Positions 1 to 11,467 are shown, numbered from the stretch's first letter. The stretch: 64,000 bases of DNA from Phymorhynchus buccinoides (GCA_017654935.2 CM065699.1:21022851-21086850), one strand, 5' to 3'. Notes: generated by a model not told the origin, from the sequence alone. Program-made: numbers and translations.

Positions 1-24
1 CTCTCTCTCTCTCTCTCTCTCTCT
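1..24. repeat. (CT)n microsatellite at window edge
   Basis: The window opens inside a CT dinucleotide run; its true left end is outside the window. Confidence 0.95.
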
Positions 25-740
25 GACTCCCTAACTGTAAGTAGTTTCATAGACAGGTTGTGTGTTTTTCGTTTTTGCAATAAGGTGTAACAATAGGCTT
101 ACTTTCTCGGTATGGCGCATAGAGCGCGTTTGTAAATCTCTTCTTCATCTTCTTCTTCTTCTGTGATGGCGACCAACTTCTTTGTATATAAGTCACTGTA
201 CGCTATATCTGTGTGTATGCCTAGTGGAAAAAGGGGGAAATGTGTGATGGCAATTCTTTTACATCAATACTATTATGTACTATATTTTGAAGGCCATGAC
301 TCGAAACGCCAACAGCTAAGCTTATATTCGATCAGAGCAGTTAAGGATTTTCATTCATTTGAGCTACTTTGGACTAAAGCACTGAATGGTGATGAGATTA
401 GTGTCCAATCGGTCAGAGACCCTTATCGACGGTATTCCTAATCTAAAGCACTGAAAACACGCTGTGATGTTGTACCCATTGTTATGTTTGTTGCTTCTCT
501 CTTTGTTGCTTCTCTTTGATTCATGCACTCCTTTGCCTCGATTCCTTGCGCGACCTAGTCATCTTTCTGTGTCCAGGTGAGTGCGTTACATGTATCCTTA
601 TGGAAGGCACAGCAAATGTGCATTGGTTTGTAGCCTACTGATGTGATGCCTTCTCCTATTCTGGTTGGTTTTTGATTGGCATAGCACTATAGTTGTAGAG
701 AATCAACCAACATGTAGGCCTACCCGAGAGCACCTAGACA
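25..740. other. Non-coding, no feature recognised
   Basis: A 92-codon open frame starts at 163 after a CT/TTC-rich stretch with a fair start context, but it has no recognisable motif, no splice support and low complexity around it, so I do not call it a gene. Confidence 0.5.
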
Positions 741-762
741 CATAGGCCTATGCTCATACAAG

Positions 763-1012
<250 letters not shown>

Positions 1013-1177
1013 GGGCTACAAATCTTGAACAAAAAGTTAATCACCTTTACTCAGAATCCTGGAACGTTACCACAGACCACATCATAACATCTTGTTGGTT
1101 CAGTATCCATTTAAAAATTCTGTAGACAGAAAAAGAAAAACAAAGCAACAACAAAACACTGATTTATTTTCTTTTTA

Positions 1178-1342
1178 GTTGACCCTCAGTTGCGCTCAAA
1201 GACAACGTGGAGGCGATCCTGTGAAGAGGAAATGAAGAAGTGCGCCCTGTCCCGGTGGGAACTCAAGAAAGCTGCCCCAAACCGTGTCCGCTGGATAACT
1301 GTTGCCGAGGCCCTATGCTCCACGAGGAATCAAAGGGAGTAA
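1178..1342 (+). pseudogene. C-terminal end of an RTE-like LINE ORF2
   Basis: A 54-codon frame ending in TAA reads as the typical RTE/BovB-type ORF2 C-terminus: KTTWRR, then acidic/basic residues, then RVRWITVAEALCSTR. These blocks follow the reverse transcriptase in many invertebrate LINEs. No RT domain lies upstream, so this is a 5'-truncated copy. The segment is immediately preceded by a pyrimidine-rich tract ending in TTTTTAG, which could serve as a splice acceptor; I regard that as chance. The family assignment is from recalled sequence patterns. Confidence 0.65.
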
Positions 1343-1856
1343 GTCAAGTCAAGTTAGTTGCGCTCAGTGTCTGTCTCTTCTTTATCACGCAGTTGTATTA
1401 AGCAACACTTGAACAAGTATCGTTCGTCAACACTGAACTAAGTCGATCTTCTTCGATCTTCTTCCTAGTGTCCCATAGCAGATTCGATCGTCTCTTTCTT
1501 TCACTTTCACAAAAATGAAACAACTCTTCCAGAAATTCAAAAAAGAATATCGACAGGTTTTTTCTATATCATTGTAATGTCTTCTTTTTCTTCTTTGTAA
1601 AAACACCTTCAATGTGCCTGTTTCTTCACCCAAATCAATCAATCAATCAATCATCTTCTTCTTCTAATCACTGTGACTGAGACCTTCAGGAAATCACAAA
1701 CCTGTCGCTCCAGTTCCTGGCTGAGCAACGGTCAATGATCTGAGACACCGGTCAACGCATGAATGGATCGCCTGCCTGAATACAATGGACGCCTGATGCG
1801 ACACAACATGTCACAAGTACAGAAAATGTCTTTAGGGTTTATAATATTCTCCCGAC

Positions 1857-1858
<2 letters not shown>

Positions 1859-1914
<56 letters not shown>

Positions 1915-1998
1915 GCACGCACGCACGCACGCACACGCACACGCACGCAACACGCACACACACACACACACACACACCACACACACACACACACACAT
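1859..1998. repeat. (AC)n microsatellite
   Basis: AC repeat with CACG variants. Its right flank (1999-2033, containing GCGAATGTATGTCGTGCATT) recurs almost unchanged at 2384-2418 beside the next AC tract, so the two tracts and flanks are a local duplication. Confidence 0.93.
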
Positions 1999-2291
1999 AC
2001 CGCGAATGTATGTCGTGCATTCGTTTCAATCAAGTGGGCGTGCTGCTGTAGTTCTGATGTAGTGTTGAGGCAGATCAAAGACTCTATAGTCTATGGGCAG
2101 ATGAAACGCTTTACACACACATCACTTACACAAATAAAGCAAGGGGTATATAAGCCAGACGGCACTATTACCAAAGGCATAGAGAAGGATGACAGTACCT
2201 ATTGGCAGATACTCGTTGGCATAAAGTCAATCTGCAAGGTTACAGTTTACAGTTTGTGTCTTTTAAAACAATCACTAGATTTTGGGAGCCC

Positions 2292-2297
2292 CACGCA

Positions 2298-2328
<31 letters not shown>

Positions 2329-2348
2329 GCACACACACGCACACGCAC

Positions 2349-2382
<34 letters not shown>

Positions 2383-2430
2383 CGCGAATGTGTGTATGTC
2401 GTGCATTCGTTTCAATCATATAATAAAAAG

Positions 2431-2505
<75 letters not shown>

Positions 2506-2528
2506 TGTGTGTGTGTCTGTGTGTGTGT
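2292..2528. repeat. (AC)n then (GT)n microsatellite pair
   Basis: An AC tract (2292-2382) and a GT tract (2436-2528) face each other across about 50 bases, so the strand could fold into a long AC/GT hairpin. The short spacer is the duplicated flank also seen near 2000. Confidence 0.93.
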
Positions 2529-2529
2529 C

Positions 2530-3520
2530 TGAAACACAAAACGGGCCTTATAACTCCGCCGTTTTTCGACCGAATCGCTTCCAATTTGCTATGAGTCCTA
2601 ACGGGGCGATGGCAACAGCAACCGAGGTGGCAGTGTCATTTGCGCGGTTTGGCAAATGCGCGAAACGCGTATCCACCGGCCTCTCGGCGCACGTATCTCC
2701 GTTATTTCTGGACGGATTGCCTTCGAATTTGGAAGGTAGATGACCGGGGACGGTGACTATCTGTGTGCCAAATCGGAAGCGAATCGATTCATAAACGTGC
2801 GCGATATACGCCGCTTCACCGTTTCACAAATAACTCCGTTGTTTCTTAATCGAATCGCTTCACATTTGCTGTCAGGCTTGCTGTGGCCGGGGCAAAGCCC
2901 GGCAGCAAATTTGAAGAGAATCGGGAGAGCGCGTCACTCTCAGAGCAGCGCCAACGGGAAACGGGGCCTTATAACTCCGCCGTTTCTTAACCGAATCACT
3001 TCAAATTTGCTGTACTCAGCGTTACCAGTACTTGGCGTTACCGTTGCTATGCGTTACCATTTCTAGGGAGAGCGCATCACTCTCAGAGCAGCACCAACAG
3101 GAAACGGGGCCTTATAACTCTGCCGTTTCTTAACCGAATCGCTTCAAATTTGCTGTACTCAGCGTTACCAGTACTTGGCATTACCGTTACTAGGCGTTAC
3201 CGTTACTAGGGAGAGCGCATCACTCTCAGAGCAGCACCAACGGGAAACGGGGCCTTATAACTCCGCCTTTTCTTAACCGAATCGCTTCAAATTTGCTGTA
3301 CTCAGCGTTACCAGTGCTTGGCGTTACCGTTACCATTTCTAGGGAGAGCGCGTCACTCTCAGAGCAGCGCCAACGGGAAACGGGGCCTTATAACTCAACC
3401 GTTTCTTAACCGAATCGCTTCAAATTTGCTGTACTCAGCGTTACCAGTACTTGGCGTTACCGTTACTAGGCGTTACCGTTACTAGGCGTTGCCGTTACTA
3501 GGCGTTACCGGTACTCGGGG
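2530..3520 (+). repeat. ~143-bp tandem satellite
   Basis: Units begin with GGGAGAGCGC at 2923, 3066, 3209 and 3342, giving periods of 143, 143 and 133. Each contains the block GGGGCCTTATAACTC, a stretch around CCGAATCGCTTCAAATTTGC, and a run of 12-bp GGCGTTACCGTT subrepeats whose number sets the unit length. More diverged half-units with the same blocks lie at 2530-2600 and 2820-2880. The block is GC-richer than its surroundings and has no coding signature. Confidence 0.9.
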
Positions 3521-4058
3521 TTGCGCTAGTGAGGGAATAAAGAAAGGAGTGTGGGACTCGACTCGCAAACAAAACGTAGACCTACTTTTACACTTTACGG
3601 TATTATTAAATTCTGTGCTGTATCAGACACAAGCAATCCACTGGCCTGCATTGTGCTAACCAAAGCACCTAGCGCTCTGTGCTGTCCCTGTGAAGCCTGC
3701 TGGTGTTCACACCGTGAAAAATCGGCAGTAGGTAAGTCACCTATTGTGTACATTGCGCACATTTGGGGGCCGGTTGTTTCCCTGCAACCGCTCTCTTCGA
3801 GCGAAAAGCAAAATAATAACAGCGGAGAGAGGGAGCGAGAGAGTGTATGATAGAGAGAATCAATAGGAGTAGCAAAGATTTTATCTCTCTTTGATTTTAT
3901 TTACACGTTTTTTTCATTGTTTGAATTTGAGTGATTAATGTAACTTTTTTAGAGAAAGAGAGAAAAAGCGTGAACTTTTGTTCTTCTTTTTTTTAGTGAG
4001 TGACTGGTGATTTTTTTTAAAGAGGGAGTGAGTGGTGATTTCTGCTGCCAACAAAGGG

Positions 4059-4190
4059 TATAAAAAGGCACAGCCATCCGCTTTCTGTAGCAGTCCTTGG
4101 TTTTATCGACAAAGGTTTTAACAATAAACCGACATTTTTTAAATTGCCACTACCTGGGTGTTTGCTGCTCCCTTGATCCCACTAATAACA
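4059..4190 (+). promoter_or_regulatory. LTR-like promoter and polyadenylation segment
   Basis: TATAAAAA at 4059-4066 is followed by a likely start region about 30 bases downstream and by AATAAA at 4123-4128. A promoter and a poly(A) signal packed into about 70 bases is the arrangement expected of the U3-R part of a retroviral-type LTR. No second LTR, gag or pol is visible, so it would be a solo or broken LTR. A fortuitous TATA box is the alternative. Confidence 0.3.
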
Positions 4191-4802
4191 GCGGTGGAGG
4201 AAACCAATTTATTTAATCTGGGTAAAAACGGGTCACCTGGTTTCATCATATTCTTCACTTCAGAAAAGGTGAACGCCCTTCCCAAAGGGAATACAATCTG
4301 GCAACCCCTGTGGGATTTTAGATCAGTTCAATTCCATTCACATATTATTAGTGCTGAGAAAATGAATATCACACAACTCGATGGCATGGTGAGCTGGAAT
4401 ACTTGTAAAATCACTTGTGTTAATTTAATTGACAAAAATCATCCAGATAATTGATGTTCGTGGTTGGCTATAAGGAACGCTTCTCCAAAACAATGCCAAC
4501 AACTTTGGCTGCCAGTTAATTATCTCTCTCGGGAGACTTCAAGTCGCACGATTCCCGGCCGCGCACACGCTTCCGCGGGGACGTTCTATAATGCTAACAA
4601 ACTTTTTCAGCAATCATAAGCTGTTTCATTGCTTGCCAAAACGGTTGCACCACGTTTCAAGTGCAACGTGCAAAGAAATGCACCATGTCGTCGATAAGGT
4701 ATAGCTCTTTGGCCTATGTTTACTTCCTTCCCTTTACCCTGAAGGAAAGTTTGGTTTAAACAGCTTTTATTCAATGCTAAGTTGCGCACTACAACCAAAG
4801 AT

Positions 4803-5030
4803 TCTCTTTTCTCTTGAGTAGTGAGGACAGAAACACTGGTTATGTCCCTTTTTAAACAGGACACATTTTACACGGCGATAGGCCAGTTGAATTCTCCGTT
4901 CAAGTTCAAGTTCCAGGATAGCCTCCACTGTGAAAAGTGTACTGTCCCCACTAACGATAACTCTATCAGCCCGGTTCGCCGAGCTCTTAAGTAATCCATC
5001 TTACCCTTTTAGAATATCTTTGATACAACA
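4803..5030 (-). repeat. Interspersed repeat family R1, copy 1
   Basis: Shares with three other places (9648-9848 inverted, 47383-47643, 60954-61212) the blocks GTAGTGAGGACAGAAACACT, GGCCAGTTGAATTCTCCGTT and CTATCAGCCCGGTTCGCCGA. Copy 1 lacks the outer ~25 bases seen in copies 3 and 4. No terminal repeats or tail are evident, so the class is unknown. Confidence 0.85.
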
Positions 5031-5086
5031 TAATACAATTGAGAATGAAGGTTTCATAGTTGTATAGTCTACACGTCTTTAATTCC

Positions 5087-5118
5087 CCCCCCCCCCTCCC
5101 CCCCCCCCCCCCCCCCCC
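5087..5118. repeat. Poly-C tract
   Basis: Almost uninterrupted C run; the G-rich complement could form G-quadruplexes. Confidence 0.95.
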
Positions 5119-5289
5119 AACATTCCTTGTTACCTGCGCCCCCTTTCAACCCCTACAAAGTATGTTTTTGACTTTGATTGTTGTTTTTCCCCTGTTGGCG
5201 AATAACTGCGCCAAAAAAAGGATGAAGTTTACTTTGAAAACTAGAGCGCGAAAATGCTAGCTCAACCAGCCACGCGGCAGCATTTTCGG

Positions 5290-5700
5290 TTTCAGTGACC
5301 TTGACCTTTGACCAGATCTTCATTTTCAAACTTGGCCTTGATATCCTAGCTACCTATCCGTAGGCAAAATTCGACAGAGTGAGAGCCTTAAAGCCAAATA
5401 AAGGCAAGTAACAAGATGCTATATGCCGGCTTCAAATCAAGATTGTTTCCCTTGGACCATTGCCTTGCAACAGTAACAAGCAGTGTGCGGTACATATTTG
5501 GCTCCAGTGACATTGACCTTTGACCAATTACCTTCGTCTTCGAAGTTGGCATAGACATCCTAACTAGCTATCCGCATGCGACATTTGAGCCTCCTAGGTC
5601 CTTTTGTTCAAACGTTATCGTGTTAACACAGACACATAGATAGATAGATAGCCAGTCAGCCAGGAACACACGGTCAGCCTTTAAAACATTAACCAGTTTT
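5290..5700 (+). repeat. Degenerate tandem pair with TGACCTTTGACC motifs
   Basis: Two related ~210-base units carry the same order of blocks: TTGACCTTTGACC, a TTC-rich stretch, a 'tagcta(c)ctatccg' block and a GACA-type end. The unit ends in (GATA)n and an 'accagttttcgctacgcgactggtt' hairpin at 5692-5716. It looks like an interspersed element; nuclear-receptor-like half-sites are part of it. Confidence 0.6.
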
Positions 5701-5779
5701 CGCTACGCGACTGGTTAAAAATGTCCCCCCAAAGTTATAAACGGCTTTGATGATGAAATACTTTGGAGGTTTTAAGGTA

Positions 5780-5945
5780 CAGTGGAACCTCCCATATAAG
5801 ACCTCCCATTATAAGACTCCCTCCCACATAACACCTGCTTCTCTGAGACATTGCCCTACTTTGTGAGATTACCTCCCTTATAAGACTCCTCCCTTATAAG
5901 ACTTCATTTGGATGATTTTTGAAGGTCTTATAAATGAGCACTATA
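5780..5945 (+). mobile_element. pogo-like MITE, 3' end lost
   Basis: Starts TACAGTGGAACCTCC and has repeated ATAAGACCTCC/ATAAGACTCC blocks, matching the intact copy at 58926-59117. The right terminus has decayed after 'aaggtcttataa'. TA-flanked CAGTGGAACCTC ends are typical of pogo/Tigger-type elements. Confidence 0.65.
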
Positions 5946-6029
5946 ATACTAAAAACAAAATCGTCCAATTCAATTGTTATTCCAGAAAGATTAAAGAATA
6001 CAAACAATCCTTTTTAATTGCTGTTGTCT

Positions 6030-6365
6030 CCCCGTGGGGATACCAGGGGGGGGTGTCTGTCGTAAAAATAGTCCCCCCCACCTTCTGGAAGTTCTGTGCT
6101 TGAAACTTCCCCTGATCAGCCACTTTCTGTGACTCTGCCTTTTCCCTTTCTATAATCTACTATATTTCTGAGTTACTGGCCCATATTCTCCTGTCTTTTA
6201 AAAAAAAAAAAAAAAAAATCCTCCAAATAATTTCTCCTTTAAGCTACTCCGAAATCAGAATGTGTCGGCTGTACACAGCGGGGAGACCAGTGAAAACTAA
6301 ACCGGACACATACGTACCTTACCCATTATGGCCATATGGCCTGGGAACGCAGAAGAAGAATTGCT
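6030..6365 (+). mobile_element. Retroposon family R2, copy 1 (SINE-like)
   Basis: Begins near GGGGATACCAGGGGGGG, passes through CACCTTCTGGAAGTTCTGTG and a 'gactctgccttttccctt' block, and ends CCCATTATGGCCATATGGCC then (GAA)n. The palindromic ATGGCCATATGGCC followed by GAA repeats resembles a LINE-type 3' tail. Other copies: 11155-11385 (+), 27780-27965 (-), 54330-54690 (-). Confidence 0.75.
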
Positions 6366-6639
6366 GTTGTTATTTTGCACACACACAAATTGAACGAATT
6401 TGAATAAAAGTTTGTATCTCGGGTGTAGAAAATATGAATGAATTGTAAGGAAACTGTTGACATAGATCTGGTAAATTACGATGCAAGAAATAACCGATAA
6501 ATAACGACTTGACGTTTTCTGATACAGTTGTGTGTTCGCATGTGTGAAGTGCACACGTGCGTGCGGGAGTCCGTATGCATGCGTACGCTGCGTGCATGCA
6601 CACACACGTGCATATATGCACGCAGAGCATACCCAGAGA

Positions 6640-6676
6640 GAGAGAGACAGAGATAGAGAGAAAGGCAAAGGCGCGG

Positions 6677-6750
<74 letters not shown>
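6640..6750. repeat. (GA)n microsatellite
   Basis: GA repeat; pure from about 6680 to 6750. Confidence 0.95.
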
Positions 6751-6754
<4 letters not shown>

Positions 6755-7084
6755 GTGAAACTTACGACACACACACAAGCACACAAAAAACACTCATTTT
6801 GCATTGTTACAAAAGCTAGTCATATTTAATAGCAAGTTGGAATTCGTTGTTCACAATCAAAGCCCTGTAATGGAGTCCGATCAAGTAAGCCACTTTTGGT
6901 TTTTTGTTATCGTCATAATAGTTTTGTTCTTTAACTCGAATAGTCCCCCCCCCCCCCCCCATTATTGCTTGACAGGAGCCTGAAGGTGGGACCAAAAGTA
7001 AGATGAGAGTTGTACTGCTTTTCTATCGTTAAAAACTAATGGAAAATCATGGTACGGGTTTAATTAGTCTTTTGTGAATGGCTA

Positions 7085-7295
7085 TGCCTCTCAAACTAGG
7101 GGCGTTTGCGCTGGCTGCAAAAGCTGTCCTAAAGTCCTCTTGGCCTAGAGTGGGGAAGTACCCTGGGCAATTAAGGCATGTCGACTACAATTACACTTCA
7201 GCCCAGCCCTCCAGAACAGCAGCTACATCCTCTGCTATCTGGTAGTATATACTTGGAAACGACTCACTGGCGCACGATTCAAATCCATCCGTCAG
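7085..7295 (+). repeat. Repeat family R3, diverged copy
   Basis: Contains 'gtggggaagtaccctgggca' and 'cctctgctatctggtagtat…ggaaacgactcactggc', matching the 3' half of the elements at 26580-26830, 37429-37685 and 56050-56372. Confidence 0.7.
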
Positions 7296-7818
7296 ATGTG
7301 TTTTTTGTTGTTAAAGACCAGCAGTTTTTTTTTAAAATAACAATATGATTTGATCATGTCGTGATCTCAATCAAGTTGATAAAGTGTTACCTTCGCGCGT
7401 TCGCCTGTGAATAAAGTTGCTCAAAATGTTGGACTTTAATATGGAAGCTGATAATTAAGAATCACTCACAATACATTCCATTGAATGTTGATGTTTACCT
7501 TGATTGAAACTCAGATATTGAAATCTCACATCTGATCTGTTTTCATTAGCTGCTTTTCCAAATAGCTATTGTGGACGGAATGTTTTTTAAATTTTGACGA
7601 ATGTTATGGATAATGATTAGGGTGCCATTTTATAAAAAAAAACACAACTCATTTTCATTTTTTTTAAAAGCATTCAACTTTTTAACATGCTAATTAAACT
7701 CAAGAAAACCAACCATGTAGGATTTACTAAAAGTTGTCATCATGTAGGTACTCAACAAGTCATAATTGACAAAAGAGAAAAAAAATATGACATTCGTTTA
7801 AAAACAACAACCAAGCCT

Positions 7819-7974
7819 TAAGGTCTGTGTACACGTTAACATTATTCACGATATTTCCATTTCCCCATGGCAACACAGTGATAGCCCACTCTTAAATATG
7901 ACTTACAGCTCACTGTGTTGCCATGGTGAAATAGAAATATATTGTGAAAAATGTTAACGTGTACACAGACCTTT
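7819..7974. mobile_element. Fold-back MITE (long inverted repeats)
   Basis: Two arms of about 65 bases are near-perfect inverted copies: the outer AAGGTCTGTGTACACGTTAA is repeated inverted at the right end, and the inner GCAACACAGTGA also pairs. Only about 28 bases separate the arms. No coding capacity; it would be moved by an unknown transposase. Confidence 0.85.
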
Positions 7975-8009
7975 AGATATAATCATAGTTAAAACTTCAG
8001 GGCAGCTGC

Positions 8010-8085
8010 GAATTGGGATTCGGAATGAGCGGCGTGGGAGCAACGCCACTGTACGACCCAGAAGATGGGACAGCAAAAAAACAAC
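8010..8085 (+). mobile_element. SINE family S1, 3' fragment
   Basis: Carries 'gcagctgcgaattgggattc', GAGCGGCGTGGGAGCAACGC and 'agaagatgggacagca' followed by an A-rich tail. The same 3' half is found in the complete insertion at 37069-37309. Confidence 0.75.
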
Positions 8086-8089
8086 AACA

Positions 8090-8630
8090 CAAAAACAACA
8101 AATTCATGGCAGATTAAAAAGGTTATGACAGACAATTTATACAGTTTCTCAGTCCGAAATTAAAAACAAAACAAGAACCATTAAAACTGAACATTTTGAA
8201 GCATATGTATCATCAAAAATAGCAATTCAATTCAATTCAATACAACTTTATTCATCCTTGAGTGGAAATTAAATTGTGCGATCACAGGCTCGATAAACAA
8301 TACTAAAAACATTCAGATTACATAAATCGAAACACCACAGTTAAGACAATAAAATGCATATAACATCATCAAGGAATTAAATAAAAGAGGGAGAGAATTT
8401 GATTAGAATTATGTGAAACATGAAGAACGTACAGTCATAAAAACTACTAATATTTACCTAAAATAGATTAACCAATTAAGATTAAGATTAAGATTACAAG
8501 GCCATGACAGAGCTGTCATCACGTTAAACTTCACCACAAATTAATAAACAATATAAATCAATATATACATAAGTATCACAAATTATAAACAGCAGCAGCA
8601 ACAAAGCATAGCACCGAAGTCGGTTTATAC
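8090..8630. other. AT-rich non-coding stretch
   Basis: Includes (CAATT)n at 8222-8240 and (AAGATT)n at 8476-8494 and an 'ctttattcatcctt' block often found at LINE 3' ends; probably the 3' UTR of the minus-strand LINE fragment at 8684. Confidence 0.4.
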
Positions 8631-8637
8631 ACACACA

Positions 8638-8668
<31 letters not shown>

Positions 8669-8672
8669 GCAC
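8631..8672. repeat. (AC)n/(GC)n microsatellite
   Basis: AC run passing into a GC run, an alternating purine-pyrimidine tract that favours Z-DNA. Confidence 0.9.
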
Positions 8673-8683
8673 CCAATGACACG

Positions 8684-8890
8684 TTAAGACAGCTGGCCTA
8701 CATTCGAATTATACAGACGGATGGCAGAGGGAATGAAAGAGTTTAAGTGCCTTGATGTTCTTGCACGTGGGGCTCGCAGTCTGTCGCTTCTGTCCGATCG
8801 TCTGCTGTCAATGTCGTCATGTAAGGGGTGTGTCTCGTCAGTCATGATCGTCCTCAGTTTGTCAGTCAGTTTTCGATCCAAAACTCACAA
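8684..8890 (-). pseudogene. C-terminal end of a LINE reverse transcriptase
   Basis: The minus-strand frame ends in TAA at 8684. Its C-terminus has HPLHDDI, RLRAPRARTSRHLNSFIPSA and IRLYN, the pattern that closes many Jockey/CR1-group LINE ORF2 proteins in invertebrates. No RT core is found upstream, so the copy is 5' truncated. Confidence 0.6.
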
Positions 8891-8899
8891 ATCATATAA

Positions 8900-9640
8900 T
8901 ATTTGCATAGTTATTCTGATGCAAAATGTGTGCAATAAAACTAATGATATATCATGACTAAATGTTTGGAAAGAATAAGTTAAATATACAAGACTTAGAT
9001 TACACTTAATGTAAAACAAATATTCTTTAGTACAAAAAACAATCCAAAACTACTTTGTTTTTGTAAATCTGGAAATAAGAGCAGGTTCTAGTTTCGTTTT
9101 TCAATGTTTTAAAAGTTAACAAAAGAAAGGTATCTGCCACTTAAAGCTTAACTCTGAATAACTTTGGTCAAAGCAAAACACGCAGCTTGAGTAAGCTAAG
9201 TGTTTTTCTTCAAAGCAGCTTACACTGCCCACAACCTATCACTCATAAAAAGAAGAGATATGGTTGAACAAACCCACATGCATGTATCACCCACACCTCA
9301 AAAGAAAACTGTGGACTGTTTCATATGCCTCATCTATTTTTCACTTTCCACAGGTGCATAGTATTATAGTAACCAAGTCAAACAAACGTAACAAACATGC
9401 ATAGACTAGTTGATGTTGATTTTGAAATTAGATGGTGGATAACATATGCCGCTTTGACTGAATTAAGGATCTTTTAAAATACAAAAGCTTAGGGTTCGAT
9501 TCTTGCTCAATGTTACTGTCACTCTCCCAGTTTCATTGTAAAATCATATTATGCAGAAACTACTGAGCTGATTGTGATGCTATCCCATGAATAGAATTTG
9601 TGTACCTTATATGTTTTGTTGTCGTTGGGGTTTTTTCTGT
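8900..9640. other. Non-coding, no feature recognised
   Basis: AT-rich sequence without tandem structure, coding signature or recognisable repeat ends. Confidence 0.5.
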
Positions 9641-9647
9641 GTGGACA

Positions 9648-9848
9648 AAGATATTCTAAAAGGGTAAGATGGATTACAGTGGAGGCTATCCAAAAACTCG
9701 GACTGGAACTTGAACGGAGAATTCAACTGGCCTATCGATGTGTAAAGTGTGTCACGTTTCAAAGGGACATAACCAGTGTTTCTGTCCTCACTACTCATAT
9801 AGGGAAAAGAGACCGGATGTTTATCTTCCCCTGTACAGTCTTTGGTGT
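9648..9848 (+). repeat. Interspersed repeat family R1, copy 2, internally deleted
   Basis: Inverted relative to the other copies. After 'ttctaaaagggtaagatggattac' it jumps directly to 'agtggaggctatcc', so about 70 bases present in the other copies (including the GGCGAACCGGGCTGATAGAG block) are missing. Confidence 0.85.
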
Positions 9849-9849
9849 G

Positions 9850-10340
9850 GATCTATGCCCAATGCAGATCCATTTACCCTTCAGTAATATTATGCAAAAA
9901 AACACAGAAATGCTCAATAATAAAACAAGGTACAAAGGTGGAAAGAGGCAAATGTTTCAAATGGAGTTTACATAAATCAGCTGCATTACAAAGTATTGCA
10001 CTGAATATAATGAAACTTGTAGGATGTACACACACACAAAAACAATGATTTCAATGAAACATGGACTTTGTGTACACACACAAGTATCAAATACTACTTT
10101 CACTAATGTGTTGAAGATCAGCAAAATCTATTGAAAACGTGAAATGTTGTTGAAAACCAAAAATGTTGTATGATGCAATCCAAAAGATTGAGCAAATAGA
10201 AGGAAGTTTTTTTTCTTTCTTAATTATATGAATAACAATGCCAACACAATGAATAACTTTTTCACACTTTTCAGTTGTAAGATTGAAAACAGTACAGTTA
10301 CACATATTATTGTTGAATTAATACAAAGAAGATGTTAAGT
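9850..10340. other. Non-coding, no feature recognised
   Basis: AT-rich; short open frames have no recognisable motif. Confidence 0.5.
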
Positions 10341-10343
10341 ACT

Positions 10344-10530
10344 ACCGTAAAAAATTCAAATGTAAGATTATGGGGTGTTTTTTTTAATTATAAGGCAAGA
10401 CCCCTGTGACCTTATAATGCGACTAATAAAATAGTAAGAAAAGAAAACAGCAAAATTTGAATTTTGTGTAAAATTTAGGGTGTGCTTTATAACAAGGTGA
10501 ATAGCCTTATAGTTCAAAAATTATGTTAAA
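10344..10530 (-). mobile_element. Decayed copy of the 'CGGACTATAAGGCGC' MITE
   Basis: Blocks 'ttataaggcaagacccctgtg', 'tgtgtaaaatttagggtgtgc' and 'gccttatagttcaaa' match, in reverse, the better-preserved copies at 38137-38493 and 59452-59814. Confidence 0.5.
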
Positions 10531-10539
10531 CAATAATGA

Positions 10540-11150
10540 TAATATTTAACAATTTTGAAGGCTTGTTATACTTTTTTCCTACCTCCTCAATCATTGTACA
10601 GCCTTCTTTCCACTTTTGACAATATTCAGTAAAAGTACAATATTATATAAATAAGATCATAATAATCTATACAAACATAATACATTCACATTATGATTTA
10701 TGCTCTCAAGTCAACGTTAATCTCATTTCTACATGACTTTATCTCCGCAAAAGTCAACCCTATCCAAAACAAATGCTTTCATACAAACAACATACATGCA
10801 TCCCCACAATGAAGAAGAAAAATGGAATGGTGGGTATGAGTTGAGGGGGGAATACTTTTGGTAATTACATAACAATAGTTTACTTCTGATTTAGCCTAAG
10901 CAAAATAAGTATCATAATGAAGGAAGATCTTATGGTCACAACTTATCTGTTGCCCCAGCAACTTAAAGAAAAGAATAGGGGACAGACAAACGCACGTGAA
11001 ACCCTACTTAAAACTTTTTTCTTTTTTTTTGGTATTTGGTATATTCAAGTCATAGAGTTATCTCTGCAAAATTCAGGCTGCTCTCCCCCGGAGAGCGTGT
11101 CGCCGCAAGCGCAGCGCCTACCCATTTTGTTTGTTGTTGTTGGGTTTTTT
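10540..11150. other. Non-coding, no feature recognised
   Basis: AT-rich sequence; nothing supportable seen. Confidence 0.5.
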
Positions 11151-11154
11151 TTGG

Positions 11155-11385
11155 GGGGCCTGCTTGGGGATACCAGGGGGGGGGTCTTTTGCATAAATAG
11201 TTCCCCCACCTTCTGGAAGTTCTGTGCTTGTAACTTCCTCTAATCTGTCACTCTCTTTGACTCTGCCTTTTCCCTTTGCTTACTGTCATCTACTATCTTT
11301 CTGCCTTACCGGTCCATTCGCTGGCCTTTTTTCACAAAACACTTTCAAAAACATTTCCTCCAGCCGAAGTCAGACTTGCTGGGCC
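11155..11385 (+). mobile_element. Retroposon family R2, copy 2
   Basis: Repeats GGGGATACCAGGGGGGGG, CACCTTCTGGAAGTTCTGTG and 'gactctgccttttccctttgc' of the 6030 copy, and decays before the palindromic tail. Confidence 0.75.
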
Positions 11386-11467
11386 TAAATATTTCTTAGT
11401 TTGGTGCATAACGGCAGCATAATGCATCTGCGCTCATAATTGACAGGAAACTATCTGAGCGATCGAA

